Source: DASXQK01 sp963724385 (GTDB lineage Bacteria > Pseudomonadota > Alphaproteobacteria > Dongiales > Dongiaceae). Taken from it: a DNA stretch of 64,000 bases. Position 1 is the stretch's first letter; each line of letters starts with the position of its first letter. Positions 34,448 through 42,178 of this stretch are shown here, piece after piece. Below the pieces are notes generated by a model. The model was not told the origin of the DNA. It did no database searches and was given only the letters and a program-made list of their open reading frames with translations. Made by a program: the position numbers and the translations under genes. Location of the stretch: contig CAVRUJ010000001.1 of assembly GCA_963724385.1 (NCBI GenBank), positions 186,001 to 250,000 on the forward strand, written 5' to 3'.

Positions 34448-35473
34448 CTACTCGATCTTGCCGCTCACCCCGGCCTCGGCAAAGCTCGCCATGCCGTTGT
34501 GGCAGGCGATGGCTGAGCGCAGCAGGGAAATGGCCAGCGCTGCCCCTGACGCCTCGCCCAGGCGCATGCCGAAATCGAGGAGCGGCTTGCGGCCGAGGCG
34601 TTCCAGGAGCCGGCGATGGCCGGGCTCGGCCGAGCAATGGGCAACGACGCAATGATCCAGGCCCTGGGGCCGGGCGCGCTCCAGCACGGCGGCGGCGGCG
34701 GTGCAGGCGAAGCCGTCCAGCAGGACCGGGACATGGGCCATGCGCGCGGCAATGACGGCGCCGGCGATGGCCGCGAGCTCCCGCCCGCCCACCCGGCGCA
34801 TGACCTCGAAAGGATCGTCGAAGGCGGGCCGGTGCAGCGCCATCGCCTGGTCGACGACAGCGATCTTGTTGTCGAGGGCGGAACCCGCCACGCCGGTTCC
34901 GGGGCCGACCCAGTCGGCCGCCGCGCCGCCAAAAAGCCCGCAGCAGAGTGCGGCGGCGCTTGTCGTGTTGGCGATCCCCATCTCGCCCAGGCAGAGGAGA
35001 TCGAGGCCGGGCTCGACCGCCATCATGCCGAAGGCGAAGGCCTTGGCGCAGTCCTCCTCGCTCAAGGCCGGCGCTTCGCAAAAGTCCGCCGTGGGGCTGT
35101 CGAGATCCATCTCATAGACCCGGAGCTCCGCATTGGCGGCGAGGCAGAGCTGGTTGATGGCCGCACCGCCGGAAATGAAGTTGGCGACCATCTGCTTGGT
35201 CACTTCGGCCGGATAGGCCGAGACGCCGCGCGCCGCCACGCCGTGATTGCCGGCGAAGACGGCCACGCGCGGCCGGTCGATCCTCGGGGGATGGCGCCCC
35301 TGCCAGAGGCAAAGCCACTGGCTCAGCTCCTCGAGCCGGCCGAGCGCCCCCGGCGGTTTGGTCAGCACCGATTCGCGCGTGGCGCAGGCGCTGCCGGCCG
35401 CGAGATCAGGGCCGGGCAGCTCGGCCATGACGGCGCGAATCTCGGTCAGCGAAGCGACGGGTTTTCCGGTCAC
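34448..35473 (-). CDS. cobT: Nicotinate-nucleotide-dimethylbenzimidazole phosphoribosyltransferase CobT
   Basis: A 341-residue enzyme that makes alpha-ribazole phosphate for the lower ligand of cobalamin. The GTG start at 35473 gives the usual length; the frame upstream is low-complexity. Motifs: KPPGALGRLE, FAGNHGVAARGVSAYP, FISGGAAINQL, CLGEMGIANTTSAAAL and GFACTAAAAVL. It is divergent from cobS over 127 bases. This cobamide module serves the corrinoid-dependent genes elsewhere in the window. Confidence 0.93.
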   Translation of the reverse strand: MTGKPVASLTEIRAVMAELPGPDLAAGSACATRESVLTKPPGALGRLEELSQWLCLWQGRHPPRIDRPRVAVFAGNHGVAARGVSAYPAEVTKQMVANFISGGAAINQLCLAANAELRVYEMDLDSPTADFCEAPALSEEDCAKAFAFGMMAVEPGLDLLCLGEMGIANTTSAAALCCGLFGGAAADWVGPGTGVAGSALDNKIAVVDQAMALHRPAFDDPFEVMRRVGGRELAAIAGAVIAARMAHVPVLLDGFACTAAAAVLERARPQGLDHCVVAHCSAEPGHRRLLERLGRKPLLDFGMRLGEASGAALAISLLRSAIACHNGMASFAEAGVSGKIE

Positions 35474-35600
35474 GATGGATTGATCCCTTATGGGCCCTTT
35501 CCAGGGCCCTTCCCTGAAGAAAGCGGAACCTTCGAGCCTCAGCCGTCCCCCTGGTGGCGGCTGGCCGAAGGGCCGCAACTGTCCTATAAGCTGCCGCGCG

Positions 35601-36380
35601 ATGCCAGAGGAAAGAGACAGTTCCGCGACCCTTCCGCTGGGCGACTGGTTGGAAGATTTCCGCACCGCCACCGGTTTTCTGACGCGTCTGCCTGTGCGGG
35701 GGGACGCTTCGCCGGGTGCGCTGGCCCGGGCGAGCCGGACCTTCCCCTTGGTCGGAATCCTTGTCGGCATCATCGCCGGCGCTGTGTACGGAATCGCGGC
35801 CGACCTCAACCTGACGCCGCCCATCGCCGCGGCGCTGGCGGTGGCGGCCGGCATCATCGTCACCGGCGCTCTCCATGAAGATGGGCTCGCCGATTTCGCC
35901 GACGGCCTCGGCGTCAGGGGCGACCGGCAGGCCAGGCTCGCGGCCATGCGGGACAGCCATATCGGCGTCTTCGCCATGCTTGCGCTCGCCCTTGGCCTTC
36001 TGCTTCGCGTCCTCGCCCTGGCGACGATGGGAGAGCCGCTTCCGGTGCTGGCCGCACTCGTCGCCGCCCATGCCGGCGCGCGGGGGCTGCTGCCCTGGGC
36101 GATGTGTCAGGAGGCGCCCGCTCGTGCGGACGGGCTCGCCGTTGGCGCCGGGCGGCCGAGCCGGGCGACAGCGGGCGCGGCGCTGATCATCGCCGCCATC
36201 ACGATGGCCGTGGCCCTCGGCCCGGCGGCCGCATTCGCCGCCGCCGTCGCCGGCGCGCCGGCCATGGCCTTGCTTCCCCTGGCGCGCCGGCAGCTGGGCG
36301 GGGTCACCGGCGACGTGCTCGGCGCCGTCGAGCAGCTGGCCGAAATCCTCATCCTGCTTGCCGTCGTCTTCGCCCGATGA
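35601..36380 (+). CDS. cobS: Adenosylcobinamide-GDP ribazoletransferase CobS
   Basis: A 259-residue membrane enzyme joining adenosylcobinamide-GDP and alpha-ribazole (phosphate) in the last step of cobalamin assembly. It shows FLTRLPV near the start, several hydrophobic helices and GALHEDGLADFADGLG-x-xGDRQARLAAMRDSHIG, the acidic conserved loop of CobS. The ATG at 35601 is chosen over an upstream frame because the extra residues are not CobS-like. The stop overlaps the next start (ATGA). Confidence 0.93.
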   Translation: MPEERDSSATLPLGDWLEDFRTATGFLTRLPVRGDASPGALARASRTFPLVGILVGIIAGAVYGIAADLNLTPPIAAALAVAAGIIVTGALHEDGLADFADGLGVRGDRQARLAAMRDSHIGVFAMLALALGLLLRVLALATMGEPLPVLAALVAAHAGARGLLPWAMCQEAPARADGLAVGAGRPSRATAGAALIIAAITMAVALGPAAAFAAAVAGAPAMALLPLARRQLGGVTGDVLGAVEQLAEILILLAVVFAR

Positions 36381-37006
36381 GCGAGACTCGCTGGTGGTGG
36401 ATCCGTCACGCCCCGGTCCAGGATCATGGCGGCCGGATCTATGGCCAGAACGACTTGCATGCCGACTGCGCCAACGTCGAATTGTTCGAGGCGCTGGCGG
36501 TAGCGCTGCCGCCCAAGGCGCTCTGGCTGACGACGCCGCTGACGCGCACCCGCCAGACGGCCGAGGCCCTGATGGCGGCAGGCGCCCCGGTGCCGGCCGA
36601 GCTGCGCCAGGAGCCGGCCTTTCTCGAGCAGCATTTCGGCGCCTGGCAGGGCCTCACCTATGCCGAGCTGGCCGACTTGCGCAATGGTCAGGACCACCGC
36701 TTCTGGCACGCGCCCGCCACCGAAACCCCGCCGGGGGGCGAAAGCTTCGCCGCCGTGGTGGAGCGGGTGGCCAGCGCCATGGAGCGGATCGGCCGCGCGG
36801 AGGCGGGGCGGGACATCGTCGTCGTCGCCCATGGCGGCTCGATCCGGGCCGCGCTCGCCCATGCGCTGGGGATCGAGCCTGAACGGGCGCTGGGATTTGC
36901 CATCGACAACTGCTCGCTGACCCGCCTCGACCACTTCGCCCTCGAGAACGCCTGGCGCGTGGGTGCGGTCAACCGGCTTCTGCACCGGCCGGGGCGCTTC
37001 GGCTGA
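36377..37006 (+). CDS. Histidine phosphatase family protein, probable alpha-ribazole phosphatase
   Basis: A 209-residue phosphoglycerate-mutase-fold phosphatase. The first catalytic RH-x is WIRHAP (H11), the second His is in VVVAHGGSIRA, with LTRTRQTAEAL and EQHFGAWQG typical of CobC-like enzymes. Translational coupling with cobS (ATGA) points to dephosphorylation of alpha-ribazole or cobalamin phosphate. The general phosphatase fold alone would not identify the substrate. Confidence 0.88.
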   Translation: MSETRWWWIRHAPVQDHGGRIYGQNDLHADCANVELFEALAVALPPKALWLTTPLTRTRQTAEALMAAGAPVPAELRQEPAFLEQHFGAWQGLTYAELADLRNGQDHRFWHAPATETPPGGESFAAVVERVASAMERIGRAEAGRDIVVVAHGGSIRAALAHALGIEPERALGFAIDNCSLTRLDHFALENAWRVGAVNRLLHRPGRFG

Positions 37007-37117
37007 GGCCGCTTTCCCGATTCAGGGGGCCTGACGGTCGCGGAATTGCCAAAATCCAGCTATATAGTTATGAAATCGACCGCGAGCTTCGCCGGACCCG
37101 AACATAGGAGAGCCTTC

Positions 37118-37792
37118 ATGAACGTCCTTTCGCGCCGCCTGTTCCTCAGCCTTCCGGCGGCCGCTGCGGCGGCCGGTCTGATTCGGCCCGCCTTCGCGCT
37201 CTCGGAGCCCCAGCAGCTGGTCGAGAAGTCGCGGATCGCCTTCCTCGACATAATGACCGACGACAACTACAGCGAGATGCGCGAGTACGTGAAACGCTCC
37301 CGCGCGATGATCATTTTCCCCGAACTGGTGAAGGGCGCCTTCATCATCGGCGGCGAAGGCGGATCGGGCGTGCTGGTGGGCCGTGGCGCCCAGGGCTGGA
37401 GCTATCCGGCCTTCTATACCTTGGCCTCCGGCAGCCTGGGCCTGCAGATCGGCGGCCAGGTGGCGGAGTTGGTGTTGACCATCATGAGCGCCAGGGGCCT
37501 AGACGCCATCATCAACAATCAGTTCAAGATTGGCGGCAATATCGACGTCGCCGTGGGCCCGGTCGGCAAGGGCCTGTCCGCCGCGACGACCTTCAGCGGC
37601 GATGCCTACAGCTTCGCCAAGACCCAGGGCCTCTATGCGGGACTCTCGCTCGAGGGTGCCGGCGTCTTCAAGCGCGACTCCTGGAATGGCGAGTACTATG
37701 CCGCCGGCGCCCAGCCCGCCGACATCGTCATCAACCACAAATACAGCAACCACAACGCCCAGGCCCTGCTGGACGCCCTGGCGCCGTACTGA
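37118..37792 (+). CDS. Exported SYLF/Ysc84-domain lipid-binding protein
   Basis: A 224-residue protein from the ATG at 37118 after AGGAG. Twin-arginine-like signal (SRRLFLSLPAAAAAAGLIRPAFA), then the SYLF domain: RSRAMIIFPELVKGAFIIGGEGGSGVLVGR, LASGSLGLQIGGQ, DVAVGPVGKG and GLYAGLSLEGAG. SYLF domains bind phosphoinositides in eukaryotes; bacterial members are periplasmic with no clear role. Monocistronic, followed by a GC-rich hairpin. Confidence 0.88.
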   Translation: MNVLSRRLFLSLPAAAAAAGLIRPAFALSEPQQLVEKSRIAFLDIMTDDNYSEMREYVKRSRAMIIFPELVKGAFIIGGEGGSGVLVGRGAQGWSYPAFYTLASGSLGLQIGGQVAELVLTIMSARGLDAIINNQFKIGGNIDVAVGPVGKGLSAATTFSGDAYSFAKTQGLYAGLSLEGAGVFKRDSWNGEYYAAGAQPADIVINHKYSNHNAQALLDALAPY

Positions 37793-37818
37793 GCCAGGTC
37801 CGCATCAAGGGGAACCGG

Positions 37819-37846
37819 ACCGGCCGGCGCGGCCCCGCCGGCCGGT
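37819..37846. terminator. GC-rich terminator-like hairpin
   Basis: An 11 bp stem ACCGGCCGGCG (37819-37829) with its complement (37836-37846) and a 6-base loop, 27 bases after the SYLF stop. No T-run follows, so termination would be of the L-shaped kind. Confidence 0.5.
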
Positions 37847-37924
37847 TCTCCATTCATCGTCCGATGATGGTGGCGGCCAAATGCGCCGTTGATCGGGCCA
37901 GTCCCGGGGGCCTATAGGGACGCC

Positions 37925-38530
37925 ATGCAAAGAGCTTCCCTCGCTCGACTGGCCGCAGCCCTGGCACTCGCGCTTGCCGCGCTCGGCGCCGTGCTCTTCC
38001 TCACCCCCTGGGGCCGGTCGCTGTGGTCGAAGGAGGGGGAGGCGACCATCGGCCAGGCGCTGATCGGCGGACCCTTCCATCTTACCGACCAGAACGGCAA
38101 GCCCCGGACCGACGCCGATTTCCGCGGCCAATACCTGCTGGTCTATTTCGGCTACACCAGTTGTCCCGACGTTTGCCCGACGACCCTGCAGACGATCACC
38201 AATGCCATGGACAAGCTCGGCGCCGACGCGGCCAAGGTGACGCCGATCTTCATCACCGTCGATCCGGAGCGGGATACGACCGACGTGCTCAAGGCCTATG
38301 CCTCGAACTTCCATCCCCGGCTCGTGGCGCTCACCGGCAGCGCCGATGAGATCGCCGCGGCCGCCAAAGCCTACCGGATCTACTATGCCAAGGTGGGCGA
38401 GGGGACGAATTATTCCATGGACCACAGCTCTATCGTCTACCTCATGGGGCCGGACGGGAAATATCTCGGCCATTTCGGCATGGACGCGACGGCCGACGAC
38501 ATCGCGGCGGGCATCCGTGCCGAACTCTAG
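37925..38530 (+). CDS. SCO1/SenC family copper chaperone
   Basis: A 201-residue membrane-anchored thioredoxin-fold protein that helps assemble the CuA centre of cytochrome oxidase. N-terminal helix (about 7-27), then YFGYTSCPDVCPTT with C80 and C84, and DHSSIVYL with the copper-binding His near 167. The ATG at 37925 gives the right anchor length. The stop overlaps the GTG of the next gene, so the two are coupled. Confidence 0.93.
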   Translation: MQRASLARLAAALALALAALGAVLFLTPWGRSLWSKEGEATIGQALIGGPFHLTDQNGKPRTDADFRGQYLLVYFGYTSCPDVCPTTLQTITNAMDKLGADAAKVTPIFITVDPERDTTDVLKAYASNFHPRLVALTGSADEIAAAAKAYRIYYAKVGEGTNYSMDHSSIVYLMGPDGKYLGHFGMDATADDIAAGIRAEL

Positions 38531-38999
38531 GAAGGCGAAGAAGCCGGCCTCGCGGGCTGCGGACGAGAGCTTGCCGTTCTGGCGGCGCAAGACCCTTCAG
38601 CAAATGACCAGGGACGAATGGGAATCCCTGTGCGACGGGTGCGCCAAATGTTGCCTGATCAAGCTCGAATACGACGACACGGGCGAGATCGACCACACCG
38701 ACATCGCCTGCCGGCTGCTCGATTTGGAAAGCTGCCGCTGTTCCGACTATGCCCACCGCTTCGAGAAGGTCGCCGATTGTCTCAGCCTCAACCCGCGCCG
38801 GGTGGGGCGGCTCAAATGGCTGCCTTCGACCTGCGCCTATCGCCTCGTGGCCGAAGGCAAGGACCTCTACTGGTGGCATCCGCTGGTGTCAGGCGACCCG
38901 GAGACGGTGCATCAGGCCGGCATCTCTCTGCGCGGCCGGGCCGTTTCCGAGGACGTGGCCGGCGAGCCGGAGAACCACATCGTCGACTGGGTGGATTGA
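38517..38999 (+). CDS. YcgN-family (UPF0260) cysteine cluster protein
   Basis: A 160-residue protein with the conserved cysteine cluster LCDGCAKCCLIKLEYDD and later LESCRCSDYAHRF, ADCLSLNP and YWWHPLVSG of the UPF0260/YcgN group. The cysteines could bind zinc or an Fe-S cluster; no biochemical function is established. Start: GTG at 38517 inside the SCO stop region, or ATG at 38604, which would omit 29 basic residues. Confidence 0.85.
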   Translation: MPNSRKAKKPASRAADESLPFWRRKTLQQMTRDEWESLCDGCAKCCLIKLEYDDTGEIDHTDIACRLLDLESCRCSDYAHRFEKVADCLSLNPRRVGRLKWLPSTCAYRLVAEGKDLYWWHPLVSGDPETVHQAGISLRGRAVSEDVAGEPENHIVDWVD

Positions 39000-39093
39000 T
39001 CGCCCGGTAATCCGGGAAGCCTCCCGTCTGTTGCATGGCGGCAGCGATCCTCGAACGGTTGGCAACCCGCGCCCGCGATGCCATATGGGGCGC

Positions 39094-39291
39094 ATGGCAA
39101 ATCCCACTTACCGCATCATCCCCCGCAAGAAGGGGACGGCCTGCGACGTCGAAATGACGGAACCAGGATCGCCGCCACGGATCGTGAACACCTTCAACAG
39201 CGAAGCCGAAGCCTGGGAATGGGTCAACGAGCAGCGCTTGGCCGCCAAGTTCTCCGCCCGCGTGCCTCAACCGCCGATGAAAAAGAGCTGA
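39094..39291 (+). CDS. Small conserved hypothetical protein (65 residues)
   Basis: Starts at the ATG at 39094. The sequence reads as a compact alpha/beta domain: a basic beta strand (YRIIPRKKGTACDVEM), PPRIVNTFNSEAEAWEWVNEQ, and a basic tail ending PPMKKS. This pattern occurs as a small conserved unnamed protein in alphaproteobacteria. A role in nucleic-acid binding is possible from the charge but not shown. Confidence 0.55.
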   Translation: MANPTYRIIPRKKGTACDVEMTEPGSPPRIVNTFNSEAEAWEWVNEQRLAAKFSARVPQPPMKKS

Positions 39292-39393
39292 CGGCAAGGC
39301 AAGCCGCTCTTACCCGCAACAATCGGATATCGGTCCGCCGGCCTTCAGCCTATCTACCTTCCCATCGGCTATGATGAGGAAAGGATCGAGGCT

Positions 39394-40311
39394 ATGGACA
39401 TGGCAAGCCTGAAGGCGCATGGCGGCCCCGGGAGCGAAGGCGGCCGCGGCAAATCCGGCGGTTCGCGGCTCGACGCAGTCGAGCGCGCTTGCCGGTTCAT
39501 CGAGGCCCGGGTGGAAGCGGGCGAACGCTTCACCCTCGCCGAGCTCGGCCGGCACTGCGGCCTCAGCCCCTGGCATCTTCAGCGCCGGTTCCGGGAGGCC
39601 ATGGGCGTCACCCCCATGGCCTATGGCGACCAGCACCGGCTCGCCCGCTTCCGCGGCGAGCTGCAGCAGGGCGAAGGCGTGGCCCAGGCGACCTACGGGG
39701 CGGGCTACGGCTCCTCCAGCCGGGTCTATGAAAGGGCCGACGGCCTCATCGGCATGACGCCCGCCACCTATGCCAAGGGCGGCAAGGGAGCCGAAATTGC
39801 CTATGGCATCGCGCCATCGCCGCTGGGGCGCCTGCTCGCCGCGACCACGGCCCGCGGGATCTGCTTCGTCGGCCTTGGAGCGAGCGAGAAGGAGCTGGAG
39901 GCCGAGCTGCGCCGGGATTTCTGGGCCGCCGACGACATCCGGCGCGACGACCGCCAGCTCGGCCGTTCGCTTTCGGCGCTGCTCGCCTACCTGGCAGGAA
40001 AAGAACCCCATGTCGATCTGCCCCTGGACATCCGGGCGACCGCCTTCCAACGCCGGGTCTGGCAGGAGCTTCGCCGAATTCCCGTCGGCGAAACAAGGAG
40101 CTATGGCGATATCGCCCGGGCGATGGGAAGCGAGCGCGCCTCCCGGGCCGTCGGCCGGGCCTGCGCGACCAATCCCGTGGCGCTCATCGTGCCCTGTCAC
40201 CGGGCCCAGGGCCGGAACGGGTCCCTGACCGGATATCGGTGGGGAATCAAGCGCAAAGCCGCCCTTCTGCAACGCGAATCGGAGATGGTGGAGAGGAAAA
40301 AAATCCTATAG
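39394..40311 (+). CDS. Ada-like AraC/methylated-DNA cysteine methyltransferase fusion lacking the zinc domain
   Basis: A 305-residue fusion: AraC-type DNA-binding domain (about 28-125, with FTLAELGRHCGLSPWHLQRRFREAMGVTP) and an O6-alkylguanine-DNA alkyltransferase domain (about 135-300) with active-site C268 in IVPCHR, and TAFQRRVWQELRRIPVGET. The usual N-terminal Ada zinc domain that senses phosphotriesters is absent, so regulation by phosphotriester methylation is unlikely. It can still repair O6-methylguanine. Confidence 0.92.
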   Translation: MDMASLKAHGGPGSEGGRGKSGGSRLDAVERACRFIEARVEAGERFTLAELGRHCGLSPWHLQRRFREAMGVTPMAYGDQHRLARFRGELQQGEGVAQATYGAGYGSSSRVYERADGLIGMTPATYAKGGKGAEIAYGIAPSPLGRLLAATTARGICFVGLGASEKELEAELRRDFWAADDIRRDDRQLGRSLSALLAYLAGKEPHVDLPLDIRATAFQRRVWQELRRIPVGETRSYGDIARAMGSERASRAVGRACATNPVALIVPCHRAQGRNGSLTGYRWGIKRKAALLQRESEMVERKKIL

Positions 40312-40365
40312 CGGCGTTCGGCTCTTGCCTGCCGGCCGGGCGGTCCGTCACACTCCGGACCAGCC

Positions 40366-41115
40366 ATGGCCAGGCGCCCCGCCAAGACCCTCTCCCCGCC
40401 CGCCCGGCGGGCCATCATCGGCAGCAACCTGCTGGCCGTGGGCGACCGCGTGGTGACGGTCCAGTTCGAGAAGAACGCCCGGGCCCGGCGGATCATCATC
40501 CGCATGGATCACGGCGGCGGCGTGGTGGTCGTCCTGCCGGTCCGGGCGAGCAAGGAGGACGGCAAGCGCTTCGCCCTCTCCAACAAGGGCTGGATCAAGG
40601 AGCGCCTGGCCCATATGCCCGAGCCGCTGCCTTTCCTGCATGGCGTCAGCATCCCCTATTTCGGGACCGAGCACCGGATCCGCCACCGCCCCGCTGAACG
40701 GGGCGCGGTCTGGCGGGAGAGCGGCGAGATCCATGTCTCCGGCCGGCCCGAGCATCTGCCGCGCCGGGTCGAGGATTGGCTGAAACAGGAGGCAAGGCAC
40801 GAGATCGAACGCCGAGCCCATGAAAAGGCCGCGGAACTCGGCAAGAAGGTCCGGCGGGTGACCATCCGCGACCCGCGCAGCCGCTGGGGCAGCTGTTCGC
40901 CCGACGGCGCGCTCAGCTTCTCCTGGCGCCTGATCCTGGCGCCGCGCTTCGTGCTCGACTACGTCGTCGCCCATGAGGTGGCGCATTTGCGCGAGCTGAA
41001 CCACAGCAACCGGTTCTGGCGCATTACCGAGACCCTGACCGCGGACATGGCAAAGGCACGCGAGTGGCTCACCCAGCACGGCGCCGGGCTGCACCGCTAC
41101 GGCCGGTTGATGTAA
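40366..41115 (+). CDS. YgjP-like (DUF45/M48-type) metallopeptidase
   Basis: A 249-residue protein with the zinc-peptidase motif HEVAH (203-207), a third ligand at H213 in LNHSNRFW, and the family segments RSRWGSCSPDGALSFSWRLILAP and DYVVAHE. YgjP-like proteins are cytoplasmic and of little-known role; some are linked to nucleic-acid or protein turnover. It is followed by the convergent corrinoid protein gene. Confidence 0.9.
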   Translation: MARRPAKTLSPPARRAIIGSNLLAVGDRVVTVQFEKNARARRIIIRMDHGGGVVVVLPVRASKEDGKRFALSNKGWIKERLAHMPEPLPFLHGVSIPYFGTEHRIRHRPAERGAVWRESGEIHVSGRPEHLPRRVEDWLKQEARHEIERRAHEKAAELGKKVRRVTIRDPRSRWGSCSPDGALSFSWRLILAPRFVLDYVVAHEVAHLRELNHSNRFWRITETLTADMAKAREWLTQHGAGLHRYGRLM

Positions 41116-41124
41116 AGCGGGCCC

Positions 41125-41841
<717 letters not shown>

Positions 41842-41979
41842 GGCAGTCCACCTTGTTGACCGCGGCACCCGCAGCGGCGCCCGCTGTTGTCCCCGGCCCG
41901 GGCAGGCTAGTCAAGGACCGATAGCCGGCCCTGCGCGGCGGCGACATGATTTGCCCGCGCGGCGACATGGTTCAGGACG

Positions 41980-42092
41980 CTAGAGCCTGATCGTCTCAAG
42001 CGCGCTCCGCTTGAGACGTGAATCAGGCTCTAATCTGTTAGAGTAGAGCAAGATTCACGGGTCAGCTTGATTCAAGCTGACCCGATCTTGCT
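41980..42092. repeat. Composite hairpin element C (inverted copy of element B)
   Basis: Same 50-13-50 layout as element B but in the opposite orientation. First hairpin (41980-42029): AGAGCCTGATCGTCTCAAGCG with complement containing CGTGAATC, giving the TCA bulge. Spacer (42030-42042) AATCTGTTAGAGT. Second hairpin (42043-42092): AGAGCAAGATTCACGGGTCA on the left, loop ATT, and CCCGATCTTGCTCT on the right. The two copies differ by only a few bases. It lies in the shared promoter region of the corrinoid and hutH genes. Confidence 0.85.
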
Positions 42093-42150
42093 CTAGGGGC
42101 AAGGACCCTCGGCTTGGCGGTGTGCGGCCACCCGTGCTATCCACTGCCAA

Positions 42151-42164
42151 GCTGTATAGACAAG
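42151..42164. promoter_or_regulatory. HutC-like operator before hutH
   Basis: The sequence CTGTATAGACAAG is one mismatch from a perfect CTTGTATAGACAAG palindrome, with core TGTATAGACA (42153-42162). That form is the known GntR/HutC site for histidine-utilisation genes. It ends 15 bases before the hutH start codon, so a repressor there would block transcription or initiation. No hutC gene is present in the window. Confidence 0.6.
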
Positions 42165-42178
42165 TCTGGAGAGGTTCG

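Larger units (their letters stand above)
41842..42178. other. Divergent intergenic region (corrinoid protein / hutH)
   Basis: 337 bases containing composite hairpin element C (41980-42092) and, near hutH, a HutC-like operator (42151-42164). The half nearest the corrinoid gene shows nothing else recognisable; it presumably holds that gene's promoter. Confidence 0.5.

Noticed and set aside
31930..34755. 941-codon plus-strand open frame
   Set aside because: It crosses RegB and the YcaQ-like gene in antisense, has no recognisable domain and contains the repetitive Arg/Gly composition typical of shadow frames.
35474..35600. Possible cobalamin riboswitch between cobT and cobS
   Set aside because: No B12-box sequence or the expected long multi-stem layout could be seen; the only clear structure is a GGGCCC-TTTCCA-GGGCCC hairpin.
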